Shown here: piece by piece, positions 18,255 through 29,794 of the stretch
How the letters are laid out: every line of letters starts with the position of its first letter
How positions within the stretch are numbered: the stretch's first letter is position 1
Source: CAJQHK01 sp038142525
GTDB lineage: Bacteria > Pseudomonadota > Alphaproteobacteria > Rickettsiales > UBA1997
Assembly: GCA_038142525.1 (NCBI GenBank)
Contig: JAYQKE010000009.1
Span: 1 to 31,924, forward strand
Reading direction: 5' to 3'
DNA length: 31,924 nucleotides
Program-made: the position numbers and the translations under genes
Notes under the pieces: generated by a model
What the model saw: only the letters and a program-made list of their open reading frames with translations
What the model was told of the DNA's origin: nothing
The model's database searches: none

Positions 18255-20441
18255 GCGCATCATTTACTCCTTCTATATTAATATTCGCAGTTGCAATATT
18301 TGAAAAAGCTCCATCAGAATCTTTAACTGCATAAATAAAACTATCAGTTCCGAAATAATCTTGATTTGGAGTATAAATTACTTGGTTATTTTCATTTAAA
18401 AAGACTGTGCCATAAAGCGCTCCACCTAGCAATATATTTTCTCTTTTTAGTTCTTGATCTTCAATATCACTATCATTTGCAAGTAAATCTATTGTAACTG
18501 AATTATCTTCAAATGTTGTTATTTGATCATTATTTGCTAATGGATTATCATTAACTGAGGCAATATTTATCGTTAATTCTTTTTCAACTTGAGCCGCGCC
18601 ATCACTTACAATATAAGTTATATTTTCCTGACCAAAATAATCTTGATCTGGGGTATAGATAATTTCTCCTCCCTCTATTGTTAACGTACCATTTTCTGCA
18701 TTATCTGCTTTTATTAATGATAATTCATCTCCATCTATGTCAGTTGCATGTTCTAAAATATTAATTCTAGCCTCATTATCTTCATTGATATTAACAATTC
18801 CTTCTATGGTAATTTCTGGAGCGTCATTAACATTATTAATAGTTAAATTTAATGTTTTAGAAATTACACCACCATTACCATCTGATATTAAATAATCAAA
18901 AGAATCAGACCCAAAATAATCTGCATTTGGAGTATATGTTATTTGACCATTTTTTATTAATGCCAAGCCATTTGTTGGATTAGTAATACCAGCAATAGTC
19001 AAAATATCCCCATCAACATCGCTAGCAAAAGATAAAACATCAATATTTATACTAGAATCTTCATTTAATGTAGATTCAGTTAATATTGCAATTGGCAAAT
19101 CATTAACTGACTGGATATTTATATTTAATGTTTTTTCTATATTATTAACTCCGTCACTAATGATGTAATCAAGTGATGCATTTCCATGATAATTTTGATC
19201 AGGAATATAGATAATTTCATTATTAACAATTGTAGCATGACCATTGGTAATATTTTTTACTTCCGTAATTGTTAATTCATCATTTTCAATATCAGTGGCA
19301 TTTTTTAGAACATTAATTGTTAATATTTCATCTTCTCGTAAGTCACCATTTATTATTTCTAATATTGGTGCATCATTGATGGAATTTATATTAATATCTA
19401 ATTTTTGGTAACAATGCCACCATTGCCATCAGATATTGTATAAATTAAAGAATCACTGCCATTATAATTTTCTTTTGGTATATAAACTATTTTATTTTCT
19501 ATAATTTCAGCCGCGCCATTTGTTGGATTACTAATTGATTCAATCACAACATTATCTCCGTCACTATCAATTACATCTCTTAAAATATCGATAATTACAA
19601 CACCATCTTCATTGACGCTAACTTCTGATGATATGACAATCGGAGCATCATTTTCAGAAGATATTTCTAAATTTATGGTTTTTGTTAACTCTGTTTTGCC
19701 ATCGCTTATTACATAATCAAATGAATCAATACCATTGTAATCAGCGTTTGGCGTATAGATTAATTGATTGTTATTTTCTATTGTGACTGCTCCATTTGCT
19801 GGATTGGTAGCCTCAATTATTATCAATTCATCTCCATCGCCATCAAATGCGTGATCATTAATATCAATTGTAATAGATTGATCCTCTGCTGATTTGATGT
19901 TTAATTCATCAACAATAATTGGTACATCCTCGATATTGTTGATAATGACATTTAAAGTTTTACTTGTAGTTAATCCTTCACTATCAGTAACAAAATATTC
20001 AAAAGAATCAGTACCAAAATAGTCAGGATTTGGAGTGTATTTTATTTTATTGTCAGGAGTAATTTCTACCTTACCATTTTTAGCAATTCCAATTTCTAAA
20101 TTAGTGAGATTTTGATCTTCAACATCACTAGCATTTGCTAAAACATCAATTTCGATTGACGAATCTTCATTAAGCTGTGCTCGAGCTAAATTTAATATCG
20201 GTGCATCATTAACTGGATTGATAGCAATGGTGTAATTATAGGAATTTACATTACCAGATTCATCAGTTAGATCATAAGAAATATTGGTTAAACCAAAATA
20301 ATTTTCATTTGGAGTGAAGATTAGATTTTCTGCGTCTAAAATAAAATCACCATTTGGTGAAATAACATTTGATAATAGAGAATTTTCTTCAGCCCCAATT
20401 TTTATTTGATCATCTTCATTTATCATAAAGAATGTTCCCAT
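18255..20441 (-). repeat. Eight tandem cadherin-like (VCBS/Cadherin_5-type) domains
   Basis: Eight repeats of about 92 residues (about 276 bp) each carry NED or a similar start, ASDVDGDxLxI, NPTNGxxxIxNGxIxYTPN, DYFGxDSFxYxISDGNGG and an end in INxVNDAP. Copies are clearly diverged in DNA, so this is an old expansion. Such repeats form a calcium-stiffened stalk in large bacterial surface proteins. One frame change lies near 19410 between repeats four and five. A ninth, different domain of CADG type (SLPDWINYNAENRTI) follows. Confidence 0.88.
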
Positions 20442-20499
20442 TTGCCTTGCAGATGAATTTACATTACCTTCTTTGTCAAGAATTAAGGCATTAATTATA

Positions 20500-21480
20500 T
20501 TTTGATCCCCTATTTCAGCTAATAATAATTCACTACCATCAGCAAATTCTAACTTTTCTATTTTTGATTCACTATTTTCAAATTGATTAATAATGGTTAA
20601 TGATCCTTCTGAATTGTTAAAATTAATAATTAGGTCATTACCATTTTGTTTGATATTAATATTATCTTTATCTATATCATTTCCAAATTTGATTTTATCT
20701 ACACCAGAATTGCTGTTTTCAAAAATAAGATCACTACCATCTCCAATATTATAATGATAAATATCATCTCCTACTGACCCTTCTAATATATCAGAATTTT
20801 TACCACCAGTAATTTCGTCATTTCCTACTCCCCCTAAGATTATGTCATTACCATCATCACCGAATAATTTGTCATTTCCCTCATCTCCGATTAAATAATC
20901 ATGATCCTCACCGCCATAAATTATATCACCCCCGTTCCACCTTCTATTAAATCATTACCAGCACTACCATAAATTTCATCTTCTCCTTGTCCGCCAATTA
21001 AATGATCATTTCCATCTTCACCATCAATATAATCATCATTAGATCCACCAAAAATGATATCAGAACCAGCACCACCTTTGATAACATCTTCTCCACTATT
21101 GCCATAAATTATATCATTACCATCGCCGCCTTGAATTTGATCCACTCCAGATCCGCCGTCAATTACATTATTTCCTGTAGTTGCGATTATTTTATCATGG
21201 CCAGAATCACCTGCTAAAAGATCATCTTTATTATCAGATCCACCAATTATATAATCATTGCCATCGCCACCATAGGCTCTATCTTCGCCATAACCACCAT
21301 CAAGATAATCATCTCCATTTTGTCCATGTAGAATATCTCCCTCAGTTCCTCCATAGAGAATATCATTGCTCGTGCCTCCTTCTAATGTATCAATTCCTGA
21401 TCCACCGAAAAGAATATCATTACCACCAAAACCACGAATCCAATCATTACCAGAACCACCATCGATGAAATCATTATCTC
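20500..21480 (-). repeat. RTX block E with haemolysin-related domain
   Basis: Canonical RTX repeats (DGGSGNDWIRGFGGNDILFG, GGDGNDIIYGNSGEDVIKGG) run to about 20760, with a frame change in the C5 run near 20932. A haemolysin-type calcium-binding related domain follows (YHYNIGDGSDLIFENSNSG, NGNDLIINFNNSEGSLTI, IEKLEFADGSELLL). It joins directly to the first cadherin-like repeat. Confidence 0.85.
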
Positions 21481-21603
21481 CCCAATATTGCTCAATTATT
21501 TTTCTTTGATGAGCAACAGTTTTCCAAACTCCAAATTTTCCCCCACTAAAATGTCTTGTATAGTAGGTTTCCATTCTTTCTAGATAATAGTCCTCTCTAT
21601 CAT

Positions 21604-22040
21604 CTCCAATAATTGTATCATGTCCTGAACCACCATATATTGTATCTCTTCCTGTTCCACCATTTAAATAATCATTGCCAGTTTCGCCATTTAGATAATC
21701 ATTATTATTACCGCCATAAAGTCTGTCATTATGATCTCCACCATATAGCCTGTCATTACCATTAGCTCCATGTAATTCATCGTAACCGTGACCTCCAACT
21801 AATTTATCATCATGATTACCGCCATTTAAGTAATCATTATCATTACCGCCATGAAGATAATCATTATTATTACCACCATATAATCTGTCATGACCATTAT
21901 CTCCTGTTAAATAGTCGTGACCATTCTCACCATGAACAGTATCATTATGATTGCCACCATGAGCTGAATCATTACCATTTCCTGCCCAAATAGTATCATG
22001 TCCATTATTACCAAATATTTGATCATGACCACCTTTGCCC
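21604..22040 (-). repeat. RTX block D, histidine/asparagine-rich variant repeats
   Basis: About sixteen tandem nonapeptides with His and Asn at turn positions: GNNGHDTIWAGNGNDSAHGG, GGNNNDYLHGGNDNDYLNGG, GGHGYDELHGANGNDRLYGG. The glycine-rich RTX frame is kept, but many calcium-binding positions are H, N or HD. The block is bounded by two aromatic-rich inserts (22195-22045 and 21600-21480). Confidence 0.85.
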
Positions 22041-22429
22041 CAGATATTTTCATTCCACCAAGCACCATGCATTTGATCATTACCATTGTGCCATATATCC
22101 TTTCTTATGCCACAAATATTTTGATGTTCCCAATAGCGCTCATTTCCTGCAAAATTTCCGTTTCTAACAGTGTACCAATGACCATGTTTACCTCCTGTAT
22201 ATCTTTCGCATATTCTCTATTAAATAAAGCATGATCAATTCCTTCATTATGAATATTAGCGCTAGTCCAATAATTTGTACTATCAATTCCAGATCCAGTA
22301 AAGCCAGCAGATGCCTCATTTGGCATAAAATAATCTATAGAATCAGGGTTTATATTTGAGCTATCTTCAATGATTGTTGATTCCACCACATTGTAATCAC
22401 CGCTAAATCTTTGATGAATTCCAATGCCA

Positions 22430-23290
22430 TTAAACTGGTTAAATTGGAAGTGATTCTCAGTGAGGTTATTTTTATTTACGTCTCTTAAAATTAATTTTTG
22501 ATTATTTTCAAGAGTGATAATGGTATTTTCATCTTTTTGCTCTATATTTAATTGGTTAAAGGTAATTTCATTAGTATCATCGAATCTTATTATATCTTCA
22601 TGGGTTTTAAAATCTTCAATAATATCTACACCATTTATATTTTGAGATATAACGAATATATCTTCACCTGCATTACCTGTTAAAATATCATTTCCTGCGC
22701 CAGAAGAGATTTCATCAGAGCCATCAGTGCCAGTTAGGATATTATTATTTTCATCACCAATTAATCCTGTTTTTTGCTCTATATCAAAATTAATATTTAA
22801 TTCTTCTAAACTTTCAGTTGTAATTCCATTCAAAGTTAGGGTTTGACTATTTGGAAGATTTAAAATGACATTACCACTATGATCTGTTTTAATTCCATAA
22901 AGAGTTTTAAGAGATTTTAAATCAGTAAAATCTCTTCCAAATTCAGATAAATCTAAAATATCATTTTGAATATCAAAATCTGAAATTACATCATTTGAAT
23001 TTTCTGCTTTGCTTATTACAAAATTATCTTTTCCTTCTCCACCAAATATTCTGTCATTTCCTGCGCCTGTTATTATCAAATCATCTCCACCACCAGCATC
23101 TATATAATCATCACCTTCATTTCCATCTATAACATCATTATCATCCCCTGCAAAAATTAAATCATTGCCAGTTCCTCCATTTACATAATCATCACCAGAA
23201 AAACTAAGCACAATATCATTGCCACCATTTAATAAAGCTTGATCTGCATCATCTGATCCTGTTAATTCATCTTTTTGGTCAGTTCCAACA
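22430..23290 (-). repeat. RTX block C with T1SS-target-like segments
   Basis: Standard RTX repeats (NGGTGNDLIFAGDDNDVIDG, 23280-23020) are followed by DNFVISKAENSNDVISDFDI and LSEFGRDFTDLKSLKTLYG, which resemble the C-terminal target domain that usually ends T1SS substrates. A second short RTX run (GTDGSDEISSGAGNDILTG) and another target-like domain (DVIIEDF-type, IIRFDDTNEITFNQLNIEQK) follow. Such ends inside a protein suggest that the gene grew by fusion or duplication of T1SS substrate modules. Confidence 0.7.
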
Positions 23291-23519
23291 TAAATATCAC
23301 CAAGATTTATTTCATAATTATCGGCAAATCTTAAAATATCGATTGTGTTATTATTTGCTATAAAATAATTGTTTATAGTAATAATATGACCAGTAGATTT
23401 GATAGTAATGGTTAAATTATCATTATCTTTATTTAATCTAATATCTTTTGCTTTTAGATCTTTAAACTCAATTACATCATTACCAATAGATTCATTTATC
23501 GTATCATTACCATCACCTT

Positions 23520-25400
23520 TATTATAAATATAAATATTATCTCCTTCTCCTCCATTAATTACATCATCACCTTTTCCTGAATTGATTTGGTTATTTCCTG
23601 ATCCAGTTGTAATAATATCATCACCTGACCCAAGATTAATTTCATTATTACCATCACCAATTGTTACATTATCATTATCATATCCCGTATCTATAATATT
23701 ATCACCATTACCAATATTTAAAATATCATCTCCCGACCCGCTATTTATTATGTTGTCGCCATTTCCTGCTGTAACTTCATCATTTCCAGATCCTGAATTT
23801 ATCTGATTATTGCCATTTCCAACTATTATTTTGTCATTATTTATATTGGTGTTAATGACATTATTACCATCACCAATATTTAATTCATTTACTGAATTAT
23901 CACCATTAATAATATTATTACCATCTCCAAGATTAACTATATTTTTGCTATCTTGCAAATTGCCATTTGGTAAATAATTCTCTTTACTTCCAATTTCGTG
24001 GTAATGATCAAATGGGGTTTGATTTTCTGCTAGAGTTACATCATTATTTGCCAGATAAAACTCTGTATCAAAATATTCATTTGGATTAAAATTTCTATAT
24101 TTACCAACCTCATCAAAATGTTTTTTGGCATTCTCCTCTTCTCCTAACCCAAGATCAGGAATTTCTTCTCCATAATTTTGGATATAATATTCATGATCAA
24201 ACTCTAAAGATTCACCATTTAAATTTATTATATTGTGACCATCGCCAATATTTATATTAGCATTTCCTGCATTGGTAGTTAGTTCATTATTACCATCACC
24301 TAAATCTATATCATTTTGTCCATTACCTGTAGTAATTTTATTATTACCATCATCTGCACTTAAACTAATATCTCCATTACCGATTTTAGCAACATTATTC
24401 CCTTGATTTAAATTGATTTGATGAGAAGTACCATCGCCAATTTCTAGATTATCATTGCCAGCACCAGTTGCAATTATAGTAGCACCAGAAGCAATTTTAA
24501 TTTGATCATTACCATGAGCAGTTCTGATATTGCTAAAATAATTTGTAGTTAAGGCATTAGAAGATAAAAGAGATTGTGACTCTATTAGTGAATTAACATT
24601 AATATTATTAAACTCATCTATGGCATCATCTCTTGATGAAAAAGGATTGGCAGATATCGTGATGATATTATTACCAGCATCAGAATAAATATTATTATTA
24701 CCAAGACCAATATTTAAAATATCATCACCATAGCCAAGATAGATCTCATTATCACCTGAACCTACAAATAATTTATCATTACCATCATCAGCATAGATTA
24801 TATTATTTCCATTTCCTGTAACAATTAAATCATCACCTGTTCCTGAATTAATAAAATTATTTCCATTTCCCACATTGATATAATCATTCCCTGCGTCTGT
24901 TCTGATATTATTATTGCCTTTTCCGGCTGTAATTCTATCAATCCCAGTTCCAGATTCTATTAGATTGTTACCATCTCCTGCTGTTAGACTGTTATTACCA
25001 TCACCAAGATCAACAATATTATCGCCATTTTGGACTGTAACTAAATCATTTCCTGCTCCTCCTGCAATTACATTATCACCTCCATCAGCATTAATAATAT
25101 TATTACCAAATTCAGCAACGATAGTGTTATTGCCTGAAGAAGCATTTACAATATCATCTCCTTCACCCGTGCTGATTTTATCATCTCCAGAGCCTGAATT
25201 TAAAGTGTCGTTTCCACTTCCACCTTCTAAATTATCACCGCCAACTCCACCATATAATGTATCATTACCATATCCACCACTTAAAAAATCATTGCCATCT
25301 TCTCCATAAATAGTATCATTGCCATTATTGCCATAAAGGAAATCATCTCCTGATTTACCATTGATAATTTCATCCCAGAAGTTTCCAACTAAGCGATCAT
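23520..25400 (-). repeat. RTX block B with asparagine-rich GxGNN variant repeats
   Basis: The block starts with ordinary repeats (GNNGNDTIYGEDGNDFLSGG, 25400-25150) and changes into repeats of the form GxGNNxI (VDLGDGNNSLTAGDGNNLI; NIGDGNNVINTNINND), where Asn replaces the calcium-binding Asp at the second position. Two interruptions occur: 24650-24530 (RDDAIDEFNNINVNSLIESQ) and 24210-23965 (FDTEFYLANNDVTLAE, FDHYHEIGSKENYLPN). The reading frame is intact over the whole block, from 25553 to 22105. Confidence 0.85.
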
Positions 25401-25989
25401 CACTATTATCAAAACCATTTACATATTTTTCATAATGTTTGTACCAAACTGTATAATGACCACCAAATGAGCTTCTTTTCTTTTTGTAGCTTCTCCACTC
25501 TATATCATTATAGAATTCATAATCTATATTATTATAAAGTTGCTCTGTGACATCTAGGTCAACTCCTTGTAGGTCATATGATAAAAATTATCAAGAGAGG
25601 TAACTGCCCCCTTACTATCATCTAATAGAACATTTTGCAATGTTACATCCTCATTTACTGTACCCCCTGAACTATAATTAAAGCTATCAGATCCTGAGTC
25701 ATAAGTGACAGAAGTTAGATCAATAGAATTACCACCAGCAACTCCTATGCTCGTAAATTCTAAAGATTCAATAGTTGGGTTAAAGACATTTCCCGAGAAA
25801 TTATCTTTGATAGTCACTGAATCAGACGAGCCAGTAAAAGAAATTACTAAATCATTACCAGATTTAGTAAAATTTACATTAGCTATATCTAAATTTATGA
25901 AACGAAGAGTATCTAGAGTTCCACTTGTATCCGTAATTTCGTCTTGACCATCGCCTGATTTGAAGATATAAGTATCATCCCCAGCACCA

Positions 25990-26776
25990 CCAGACAAAAT
26001 ATCATTACCAGTATCACCACTAATTATGTCAATTCCATCACCGCCATCTATTGTATCAATCCCATCACCACCACTAATCATATCATCGCCAATTTCACCA
26101 GAAAGAGTATCATCACCTAATCCTCCACCAATTTCGTCATTGCCAAGACCTCCAAATATTAGATCATTATCTTTTCCACCAGCGATAGTATCATGCCCTA
26201 AATCTCCATAGAGAATATCAACTCCTGAGCCACCAATTATTTGGTCATCATTATCACCCCCAGAAATAGTATCGTCATCATTTCCACCTATTAATATATC
26301 GTTGCCTGCATTGCCCGAAATATTATCATTACCTTCAGATCCATAAATCTTATCTCTTCCATCTCCGCCTGTTATAGTGTCAGATCCTAACCCTCCGACA
26401 ACGATATCATCGCCAGAACCAGAAGCAATTTGGTCATCTCCTTCATCACCATAAACCACATCTTTACCATCTCCAGATACTATAACATCATCACCTGAGC
26501 CGGCAACTACAATATCATTTCCAGAACCAGCATCAATTTGGTCATTTTCGAACCTGCATGAATTATATCATTTCCATCCTCTCCAAGTACCGCATCATCA
26601 CCAGCACCAGCCTCTATTAAATCATCACCAGTTCCGCCAAATAATTGATCATTAGTTGAACGACCTTCAATATGGTCGTTTCCAGCTTTTCCTTGAATGA
26701 TGTTGCTTCCAGACCCTCCAACCAAAACATCATTGCCATTAGTTCCAACTATGTCATCATCAAAACCATCTCTTGC
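25990..26776 (-). repeat. RTX nonapeptide block A
   Basis: About 28 tandem GGxGxDxux nonapeptides, with canonical aspartates (GTNGNDVLVGGSGSN, GGDGIDTIDGGDGIDIIS). One frame change lies near 26550. The block ends in GAGDDTYIFKSGDGQDEI and runs into a haemolysin-type calcium-binding related domain (about 25985-25740: SGNDLVISFTGSSDSVTIKD). It should fold into a calcium-loaded beta-roll after export. Confidence 0.9.
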
Positions 26777-28294
26777 TCTGGCCAATGTTCCATCTTGATT
26801 AAGTGCAAAAACTATATTGCCTGAGCCATCTTCTTTTTCAACAATTTTTGTTGACGCTTCTGGATTCCAATATTCTCCAGGAGCAAGTTCCATACCATAA
26901 CCTCCTGCAAATAGATCTATTTGAGCTCTTGTTACGTCTAAAAGATAATTTTTTGGTAAATTATATATATCTTCAGCTAATTTTAAAAATGTTTTACCAA
27001 TATCTTCAGTAGATTTTAATGCTAATTTCCCTAAATCTTCAAATGACTTATAATCAGAAAGTAAAGATAGCATATTCTTGATGGTATCATCAGGATTGGT
27101 TAGCATATCTTCAAATTTCTTCAGAGTATTTTTTAAAACTTCAGGTGAATTAATTGATAAGATTTCATTAAAGCTAACTTCAAATCCATTATCAGATAAA
27201 ACCTTATCAACTCCTTGGGTTATTTCTTCCTTAGTATCTTCTAAAGATTTATAAGCAGATTTTGTAGAAAAATATGTATCAGAAACAGCATTGTGAATTG
27301 CAAGCACCATGAGTTCTTGCAAAAATAGCAAAGACAACAGCTCCAACAGGAAAAGGAACTAAAACAGCAATTGCAAAGCAGTAATTCCAGCAACAATAGC
27401 ATTAGATACAGTATTAATAGCGAATTGTTCAAATTCTTCGCTATTCATTTTTTGGTTATCCTCTAATTGATCTATAGTACTAGTTACAACTGCTACAGTT
27501 ACTGCAACTACAACAGCAACTCCTGTTGGGTCGGCAGATCCTGAGGCGGCGACAGTTCCTGTAGCAGTGGCATTGCCTGCAAACAACGCCAGTTACTGCT
27601 CCGCTAGATGCTCCTATAGCAGTACCACCTAATGCATATGTTGCGACAAAATAATGCGCACCAGTAGCGGTTGCTTCAATTGCACTATGTAGATAATCAG
27701 TACTATTCATATTTTCACCATTGAGGTGGGAAAACATGATATCTGTTGCAAACTTTGTTAATGCTTGACTTGCGACTCCTCCAGCTTGCGGTTTTGGGGT
27801 TGATAAATGATATATCATTTATTAGAGAATCAGCAACCGCCTTTGATGCATAATATTTTAATGTTTTCTCTGCGACTTCTTCCGCTGATTCTCCCAGAAT
27901 AATTTGGGATAAAATATCAGACCATGTCATCTCTATAATTATTGAATAATATATTTAGAGGATCTATTCCAGTATCGACTTCTTTAGAAATGAATTTAGT
28001 AAAAGCCTCTATTTTACTTATTTGTCGTTGCGTTTCTAAAGATTCTACCTCATATTTATTACCATCTTTTGCAACAACTTGTACTCCTTCCTTTTTAATT
28101 GTTTGTTTTTTACCATTTTCATCCTCAAAAACATAAAAAGCATCTTCGGCTGAAATAGGTTTGCCATCAGCATCAATATATACAGCATCAGTTGCTACAT
28201 GTCCAGAATTGGCTAGGAGGGTTTCTGTGTCACCATCTGTTTTTTCTACTATTTTGTCATTGACCTTTAACTTATTTTGCGTCTCAATATCATC

Positions 28295-28426
28295 ATATTT
28301 TATAACCTGATTAACATCTATTTGATCTGGATTATCTATGCCATTTAATTCTTGCAATCTTGATATTGTTGTTCCAAATTTTGTTGCAAGTGAAGATAAG
28401 GTGTCACCAGAAGAAACTTTATAAGA
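28295..28426 (-). other. LysM peptidoglycan-binding domain within the giant protein
   Basis: The segment SYKVSSGDTLSSLATKFGT, then LQELNGIDNPDQIDVNQVI, is a textbook LysM module: the YxVxxGDTLxxLAxKFG start, the N-G-I-x-N-P-D-x-I middle and the Q-V-I-x-Y end. LysM binds N-acetylglucosamine polymers, usually peptidoglycan. It is unusual in the N-terminal part of a type I secreted RTX protein and may hold the N-terminus in the periplasm, as retention modules do in large T1SS adhesins. Confidence 0.88.
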
Positions 28427-29794
28427 TTTAACAATATCAACACCAGTAAACAAATCAGATAAATATTCCAACTGTTTATGCTCTGGAACTATTGAAACAT
28501 AATCAAAATCATTATCTGTATGAGTTATTTTTAATTCTTCATCTGTTCGATAAACATACATAGCACCACCATTATCCGCTATCACTTGTCTATCTTCTAA
28601 AGAATAAGATTGTCCATTTGCGCAGCAATTGCAAGCGACTCTAAATCAAGGTTATTTTGATTTGCTATCTCTACTAAAGTATCATCTATTCTAAAAGATT
28701 CAAAAGAACCATCTGGATTTTTGAAGGTAATGGTTTTATTGATTAGATTTAATTCTTTAACTAGGGTAATTTTACTTAGATTATCTAGCTGGTCAAAATT
28801 ATCGATTTTTACCGACCCGCTATTAACACTAATATCAATATTTTTATCTTCTCTAATGTTAAGAGAATAATCTTCAATATCATTATTTTTAGCAAATTCT
28901 GATGATAATTTGATAACATTCTCTTTTGATATTGTTCCATCAGAATTTATCATTTCTTCAGGAACATCAATATTTACTAATTTGCCACCAATTTTAACAA
29001 CTATTGATGGAAGAGTTTTGATTTGAGTAGGAGAATCTATATCTCCATAAAGAAAATCATCGCCCTCTGAATATGTAAATGTTCTTCCAGAAATATAATG
29101 AAACTCTCCTTCATTTAGATTGCCTCTCTCTAATAATAATTTTGTATATTTGAAATCTTCGCTAACTTGATTACCCCATACATGCATTACCTTACCTGTA
29201 TCTTTATTAGCAAGATAGGATATGGTCTCTCCATCATGAGATATTTCTCTTATTTCATAGTCATTATCATATAAGACTTTGGAATTGAAATCTTCAGGAC
29301 GAATTGGGGAGCCGTCAGATAACTGACCAAGGGTAAAGATTTCTTTAACGATATTTTTTACTGAAATAAAAGTTCCGTCACTAACAAATGTATCAAAGTT
29401 TTGTATATTGCCTGGAAATTGATCGCCAAGACCTTTATCATCCCAAACACTTCGTGCCGAATATTGCATCTCATCATCCGTTAAATATCCATTGCCATTA
29501 TCTTGCAGATTATCTTCTAAATCCTCAATGAATCTGGCTGTTATTTCACGGGAAAATTGATCAACTTCAATATTATATTCAACAGGATATAAATCTTTGA
29601 TATTCTCATTTGCAAGTTCCGCAACTCCACCATAAAATCCACTAAAAGTTGATATTTTAGCTTCCGTTAAAGCTTGATTACTTCCAGTTAACTCAAAATA
29701 TTTTAGATAAACTCCTGTTCTGTTATCATCTTGAAGCATCTGCTTCATTTGATTTATATGTTCCTGAGTAATGATTTTATTATCTGCCATAAAA

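Larger units (their letters stand above)
17107..29790 (-). pseudogene. Giant RTX / cadherin-like T1SS protein (about 4,200 aa; eleven frameshifts)
   Basis: I read one gene from the ATG at 29790 (MADNKIITQEHINQMKQMLQ) to the stop at 17107, because coding passes directly between frames at about 28605, 27925, 27800, 27590, 27370, 27310, 26550, 25578, 22190, 20932 and 19410, with no intergenic gap. Domain order: unknown N-terminal region (29790-28600); LysM (28426-28295); Ala/Gly-rich and hydrophobic helices (27700-27310) like a pore-forming region; an amphipathic lysine-rich region (27300-26800); RTX calcium-binding blocks with haemolysin-related domains (26776-20500); eight cadherin-like repeats (20441-18255); a CADG-like domain (18255-17975); terminal RTX (17544-17329); and a C-terminal end of T1SS type (FDDLEISNDGVDTFILEE ... 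AEDFNIS). It is likely a secreted, acylated toxin or adhesin. Splitting into two or more genes cannot be fully excluded. Confidence 0.8.

Noticed and set aside
23582..25309. Plus-strand open frames rich in Pro, Ser and Leu (for example 23582-23806 and 24914-25309)
   Set aside because: They are antisense to the RTX repeats and arise from complementing the Gly-Asp/Asn codons; no start signals or family features.
17329..26776. Dense short repeats that could suggest a CRISPR array
   Set aside because: The repeats are in-frame nonapeptide codons, not identical units with unique spacers, and no cas genes are present.
27241..27432. 63-residue Leu/Cys-rich minus-strand frame
   Set aside because: It overlaps the hydrophobic region of the giant gene in the wrong frame; the neighbouring frames give a better continuous hydrophobic helix.
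29390..29530. EF-hand-like loop (DNGNGYLTDDEM) in the N-terminal part of the giant protein
   Set aside because: The spacing puts Gln rather than Asp at loop position 1, so a true EF-hand cannot be supported.
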